Positions 32,989 through 36,589 of a DNA stretch of 36,589 nt are shown piece after piece. Within the stretch, counting starts at the first letter, position 1. The number at the start of each line of letters is the position of its first letter. A program made the translations under genes and the position numbers. Source of the DNA: Anaerolineae bacterium (GTDB taxonomy: Bacteria > Desulfobacterota > Desulfobacteria > Desulfobacterales > ETH-SRB1); NCBI GenBank assembly GCA_035529315.1, contig DATKWZ010000044.1, positions 1-36,589 on the forward strand. Direction: 5' to 3'. Under the pieces are notes generated by a model. That model did no database searches. It was not told the DNA's origin and was given only the letters and a program-made list of their open reading frames with translations.

Positions 32989-35699
32989 TGGCATTGCATC
33001 CGGATTTTCCGACCTCCCCTTACAGCATACTTGAGCCTGATGTCCGCTGGTTCCCCGCGGATGAAGCTCTTCGGGAATCAAGCTATGAAAAGCTGTTGCC
33101 GCCCCTGGTGCATGAACTGCGTAAAAAGGTAAAAGCGTGGCGGAATAACGGCTATGAAGGGGCGACAGACACAAGCATCGCCTTGCTGAACTGGTGGTTT
33201 AACCAAGAGCATATGCTGCCCAAAGCAGGCGGCGCGATGACAAAGTTTGAATACTACTTTGCCCAGCAAGAGGCGGTTGAAAGCATCATCTACCTTTACG
33301 ATGTGGTTAAGGTAAAGGACAAATATGACCTGCTCCGTTTTGATTCATCCGGCGCTGTTTCTCCAAATATGTTTGATGAATCATGGCTTCGTTTTGTCAT
33401 CAAGATGGCAACCGGCACAGGCAAGACCAAGGTGATGAGCCTGGTTCTGGCGTGGTGCTATTTTCACAAACTTTATGAGCCGGATTCTGACCTGGCGCGT
33501 AACTTTCTGCTGATTACGCCTAATATCATTGTGCTGGATCGGATCAGAACGGATTTCGACGGGTTGCGAATATTCTTTGATGACCCTGTGTTGCCGCCCA
33601 ATGGATATTCAGGCGGTTTTGAGGGGCGCAATTGGCACGATGATTTTCAACTGACTCTGCACATTCAGGATGAGGTTAATGTTACCCGCAAGACCGGCAA
33701 TATATTTTTAACCAATATTCACCGTGTCTATTCCGGCAATAATGTTGAGCCGTCAGCCGATGATGAAGATACCATGAATTATTTTCTGGGCAAGCGTCCC
33801 ACGGGCGCTACCACTGATTCCAAAGTCGATCTTGGTGATATTGTCCGCGACATTGATGAACTGGTGGTGCTGAATGACGAGGCGCACCATATTCATGATC
33901 CCAAAATGGCGTGGTTCAAGTCGATTGAGGATATTCACAACCGGCTGAAACACAAGGACAAGTTTCTCTCCCTGCAAGTGGACATGACTGCTACACCCAA
34001 GCACAACAATGGCGCGATTTTTGTGCAGACCATTTCGGATTATCCTTTGGTAGAGGCCATTTCGCAGAATGTTGTAAAACACCCGGTACTTCCCGATTCC
34101 GCAAGCCGTGCTAAACTCAGCGAGCGGCAAAGTTCCAAATACACGGAAAAATATGCCGATTACCTGAATCTCGGCATAGAGGAGTGGCGTAAAGCATACA
34201 AAGAACATGAAAAGATGGACAAAAAAGCCATTCTCTTTGTGATGACCGACGATACCAGAAACTGTGATGATGTAGCTGAATATCTGGAGGCTACCTATCC
34301 TGATTTTAAAGATGCGGTGCTGGTGATTCATACCAAAAACAACGGTGAGATCAGCGAGGCGGCAAGCGGCAAGAATAAGGAGGATTTGGAAAAGCTTCGC
34401 AAAGAGTCCAATAAAATTGATAGCTGGGACAGTCCTTTTAAGGCTATTGTCTCGGTGATGATGCTCAAAGAGGGGTGGGATGTGAAAAACGTGACCACTA
34501 TCGTGGGATTACGTCCCTATTCTGCCCAAAGCAATATTTTACCTGAGCAGACTTTGGGCAGGGGTTTGCGAAAAATGTATCCCGGCTATGATGTGGAAGA
34601 ATACGTCAGCGTTGTGGGAACCGATGCTTTTATGGATTTTGTAGAGTCTATTCAGTCCGAAGGTGTTGAGCTTGAGCGCAAGGCAATGGGTGAAGGCACC
34701 AAGCCAAAAACACCGATTATCGTTGAAATTGATAATGAAAATACAAAAAAGGATATCGATAATCTTGATATCGAGATTCCGGTATTAACCCCGAGGGTAT
34801 ATCGGGAGTACAAGAATCTCAGCAGTCTGGATACAGGGCATTTTGGCCATAAAAAAGTAGAATACAAGACGTTCAGCATCGAAGAACAGCGTGAGATCGT
34901 ATTTAAGGATATAACTACAGGCGAGATCAATCATACAACCATCCTGGATTCAGGAGCGGTTACCGACTACCGCTCTGTGGTGGGATATTTCACCCGGGTT
35001 ATTATGAAGGATTTAAGACTGGTAAGCGGCTATGATGTGCTGTACGGGAAAGTAAAATATTTTATTCGGGATGAATTGTTTGAAAAACCGGTTGACCTTG
35101 ACAGCCTGAACACCTTGCGAAATCTGTCCGAACTTGAAGCAAACAAAACTCTGGTGGAAACATTTAAGAAGCAGATTAACGCCTTGACTGTTCAGGACAA
35201 GGGAGACGCAAAAATCCATGATACGATTAAGTTGAGGAAAACACGCCCGTTTGTTGTTAAAGAGCAGGGATATATCATACCGAAGAAAAGTATTTTTAAT
35301 AAAATTATCGGAGACAGTAACCTGGAATTACAGTTTGCCGCCTATCTTGAAGACTGCGACGATATTATTTCCTATGTGAAGAACTACATGGCTGTTCACT
35401 TCAAGATTGATTACGTCAACGCAAAGGGTGAGATATCCAACTATTACCCTGACTTTATTGTTAAAAAGTCAAAGAAAGAGGTCTTTGTTGTTGAAACCAA
35501 AGGGCTGGAAGACCTTGACGTGCCCTTGAAAATGGAAAGGTTGAAGCAGTGGTGTGTTGATATTAACAAGATTCAAGCTAATATCAAATATGATTATGTT
35601 TTTGTGGATGAGGAAAGTTTCGATAAGTTCAAGCCAAAAAATTTTGAGGAATTAATTAGAAGTTTTACAAAATATAGGGACTTGCTGGGCGTACATTAG
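32988..35699 (+). CDS. res: Type III restriction endonuclease, Res (helicase-nuclease) subunit
   Basis: A 903-residue superfamily 2 motor joined to a nuclease. Walker A is ATGTGKTK (141-148), the DEAH-type motif is DEAH (297-300), and the motif VI region reads QTLGRGLRKMYPG. The C-terminal nuclease shows YYPDFIV with D822 and VETKG with E836 and K838, the PD-(D/E)xK catalytic triad. All active residues are present, so the enzyme should cut when bound to Mod at two unmethylated, head-to-head sites. The start codon overlaps the KilA-N stop by one base, giving a mod-kilA-res operon. Length is normal for Res. Confidence 0.94.
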   Translation: MALHPDFPTSPYSILEPDVRWFPADEALRESSYEKLLPPLVHELRKKVKAWRNNGYEGATDTSIALLNWWFNQEHMLPKAGGAMTKFEYYFAQQEAVESIIYLYDVVKVKDKYDLLRFDSSGAVSPNMFDESWLRFVIKMATGTGKTKVMSLVLAWCYFHKLYEPDSDLARNFLLITPNIIVLDRIRTDFDGLRIFFDDPVLPPNGYSGGFEGRNWHDDFQLTLHIQDEVNVTRKTGNIFLTNIHRVYSGNNVEPSADDEDTMNYFLGKRPTGATTDSKVDLGDIVRDIDELVVLNDEAHHIHDPKMAWFKSIEDIHNRLKHKDKFLSLQVDMTATPKHNNGAIFVQTISDYPLVEAISQNVVKHPVLPDSASRAKLSERQSSKYTEKYADYLNLGIEEWRKAYKEHEKMDKKAILFVMTDDTRNCDDVAEYLEATYPDFKDAVLVIHTKNNGEISEAASGKNKEDLEKLRKESNKIDSWDSPFKAIVSVMMLKEGWDVKNVTTIVGLRPYSAQSNILPEQTLGRGLRKMYPGYDVEEYVSVVGTDAFMDFVESIQSEGVELERKAMGEGTKPKTPIIVEIDNENTKKDIDNLDIEIPVLTPRVYREYKNLSSLDTGHFGHKKVEYKTFSIEEQREIVFKDITTGEINHTTILDSGAVTDYRSVVGYFTRVIMKDLRLVSGYDVLYGKVKYFIRDELFEKPVDLDSLNTLRNLSELEANKTLVETFKKQINALTVQDKGDAKIHDTIKLRKTRPFVVKEQGYIIPKKSIFNKIIGDSNLELQFAAYLEDCDDIISYVKNYMAVHFKIDYVNAKGEISNYYPDFIVKKSKKEVFVVETKGLEDLDVPLKMERLKQWCVDINKIQANIKYDYVFVDEESFDKFKPKNFEELIRSFTKYRDLLGVH

Positions 35700-35853
35700 T
35701 TCATAAGTTGACGTGGTAATTGAACTGAAGAAGGTGGTTGACCCCGGTTAAATAAAAGCAAACATGATTTCACAGGCTATGTTGAATAATTGTAAGGATA
35801 AAGGGCATAACGATCGGCGCTTTTCACAACAAGAAGGCAGGATTGTCTGAAAC

Positions 35854-36589
35854 ATGAATGTCCAAGGAAATAAAGGCGAGATAGTCATATATCAGATGGA
35901 AGACGGACAAGCGTCTTTAGAAGTTAGTTTGATTGAGGATACTGTCTGGCTGGATACCCATCAGATGGCTAATCTTTTTCAACGAGACAGAACCGTTGTT
36001 GTCAGGCACATAAGCAATATCTATAAAACCGGTGAATTGTTGCCGGATTCAACCTGTGCAAAAATTGCACAGGTTGCTAAGGATGGTAAAAAAAGGGTGA
36101 TGGATTTCTATAGCCTGGACATGATTATTTCTGTAGGATACCGTGTAAATTCATTACGCGGCACCCAATTCCGTATCTGGGCAAATAAAATATTAAAAGA
36201 CTACCTTGTCAAAGGTTATGCTCTAAATGAAAAGAGATTGCAGTCACAGATTGAAAAATATGAGGCGCTTAAACAGTCAATTAAGCTTATCGATAATATA
36301 ATTGATCGTAAATTGCTCTCCACGTCTGAATCTGAAGGCCTGCTGAAGGTTATTAGTGATTTCAGCTATGCTCTGGATACACTTGATCGATATGATTATG
36401 GAAAGCTGGAATTGGCTCATATATCTGACCGGGCAGTAAAGCGAATTTCATATGAAGAAGCCAAAGGCGCAATTAAGATAATGCAGGGAAGATTGAGTGA
36501 TTCCAACTTGTTTGGACATGAAAAAGATAATTCGTTCGGCAGCTCTCTGGATACAATTTGCCAGACTTTCGACGGCAAAGATCTCTACC
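35854..36589 (+). CDS. RhuM-family protein (partial, runs off the window)
   Basis: The first 245 codons of a protein with the RhuM domain: a short strand-rich N-terminus (GEIVIYQMEDGQASLEVSL), a helix-turn-helix-like region (WLDTHQMANLFQRDRTVVVRH), the family hallmark FYSLDMIISVGYRVNSLRGTQFRIWANKILKDYL, and a following helical section with LDRYDYGKL. Many homologues continue into a Fic/death-on-curing domain, which would lie beyond the window. RhuM proteins are common next to restriction systems and in genomic islands; the function is not established. The ATG is chosen because the conserved GEIVIYQ starts nine residues later. A perfect inverted repeat lies within the gene. Confidence 0.85.
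   Translation, partial: MNVQGNKGEIVIYQMEDGQASLEVSLIEDTVWLDTHQMANLFQRDRTVVVRHISNIYKTGELLPDSTCAKIAQVAKDGKKRVMDFYSLDMIISVGYRVNSLRGTQFRIWANKILKDYLVKGYALNEKRLQSQIEKYEALKQSIKLIDNIIDRKLLSTSESEGLLKVISDFSYALDTLDRYDYGKLELAHISDRAVKRISYEEAKGAIKIMQGRLSDSNLFGHEKDNSFGSSLDTICQTFDGKDLY
36051..36075. repeat. Perfect 11-bp inverted repeat inside the RhuM gene
   Basis: AACCTGTGCAA (36051-36061) and TTGCACAGGTT (36065-36075) are exact reverse complements around AAA. The segment codes for STCAKIAQVAK, between the helix-turn-helix-like region and the SLDMIISVGYRV hallmark. A transcript would form a stable hairpin within the coding region. Confidence 0.9.

Noticed and set aside
35764..35850. A 29-codon frame upstream of the RhuM gene
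   Set aside because: It is short and unrecognised, ends just before the RhuM start, and could easily occur by chance.

Overview
The window reads as a chromosomal segment of a strictly anaerobic sulfate-reducing Desulfobacterota (Desulfobacterales-like) bacterium. The pointers are a long cluster of cytosolic heterodisulfide-reductase-like (Hdr) electron-transfer genes, a tandem HdrA protein, an in-frame UGA that looks like selenocysteine, and a two-component operon of a style common in that group. The assignment is inferred from gene content only; no rRNA or other taxonomic marker was analysed.

Left part (about 1-9300, minus strand): a candidate operon of an M16C metallopeptidase, a membrane hybrid histidine kinase with two receiver domains, a PilB/GspE-type ATPase with a receiver domain at each end, and a stand-alone Hpt protein. 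These have the parts of a His-Asp-His-Asp phosphorelay ending on a secretion or pilus type motor. A small winged-helix protein gene lies upstream of the peptidase.

Middle part (9400-19920, plus strand): a DUF2062 membrane protein, rsmA/ksgA, then a tightly packed redox operon: hdrC, hdrB, hdrA, mvhD, an FrhB/FdhB-like iron-sulfur flavoprotein, a 980-residue tandem HdrA, and an HdrD/GlpC-like Fe-S oxidoreductase. The last gene is interrupted by an in-frame TGA followed 23 nt later by the loop of a SECIS-like hairpin. It is best read as one 408-residue selenoprotein. Together these genes are expected to form a soluble flavin-based electron-bifurcating or confurcating complex. Converging on the operon from the minus strand is a two-gene unit of an OleD-like dehydrogenase and a stand-alone PocR sensor.

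Right part (21515-36589, plus strand): a defence island. It opens with a scar of broken genes: the head of a HigA-like antitoxin, the tail of a type I methylase (HsdM), and a frameshifted, internally deleted DUF1016 nuclease. Next comes an apparently intact five-gene, AT-rich operon: an all-helical GASH-like protein, two TRAFAC-type GTPases, a GAP1-like platform protein, and a nucleoside-phosphorylase-fold effector. The last two proteins share a homologous C-terminal adaptor domain, which suggests how the GTPase switch recruits a nucleotide-destroying effector. This is the most interesting system in the window. A type III restriction-modification operon (mod, KilA-N gene, res) follows; mod carries a very AT-rich central segment that looks like a swapped target-recognition domain. 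The window ends inside a RhuM-family gene.

No tRNA, rRNA, CRISPR array or insertion sequence was recognised.
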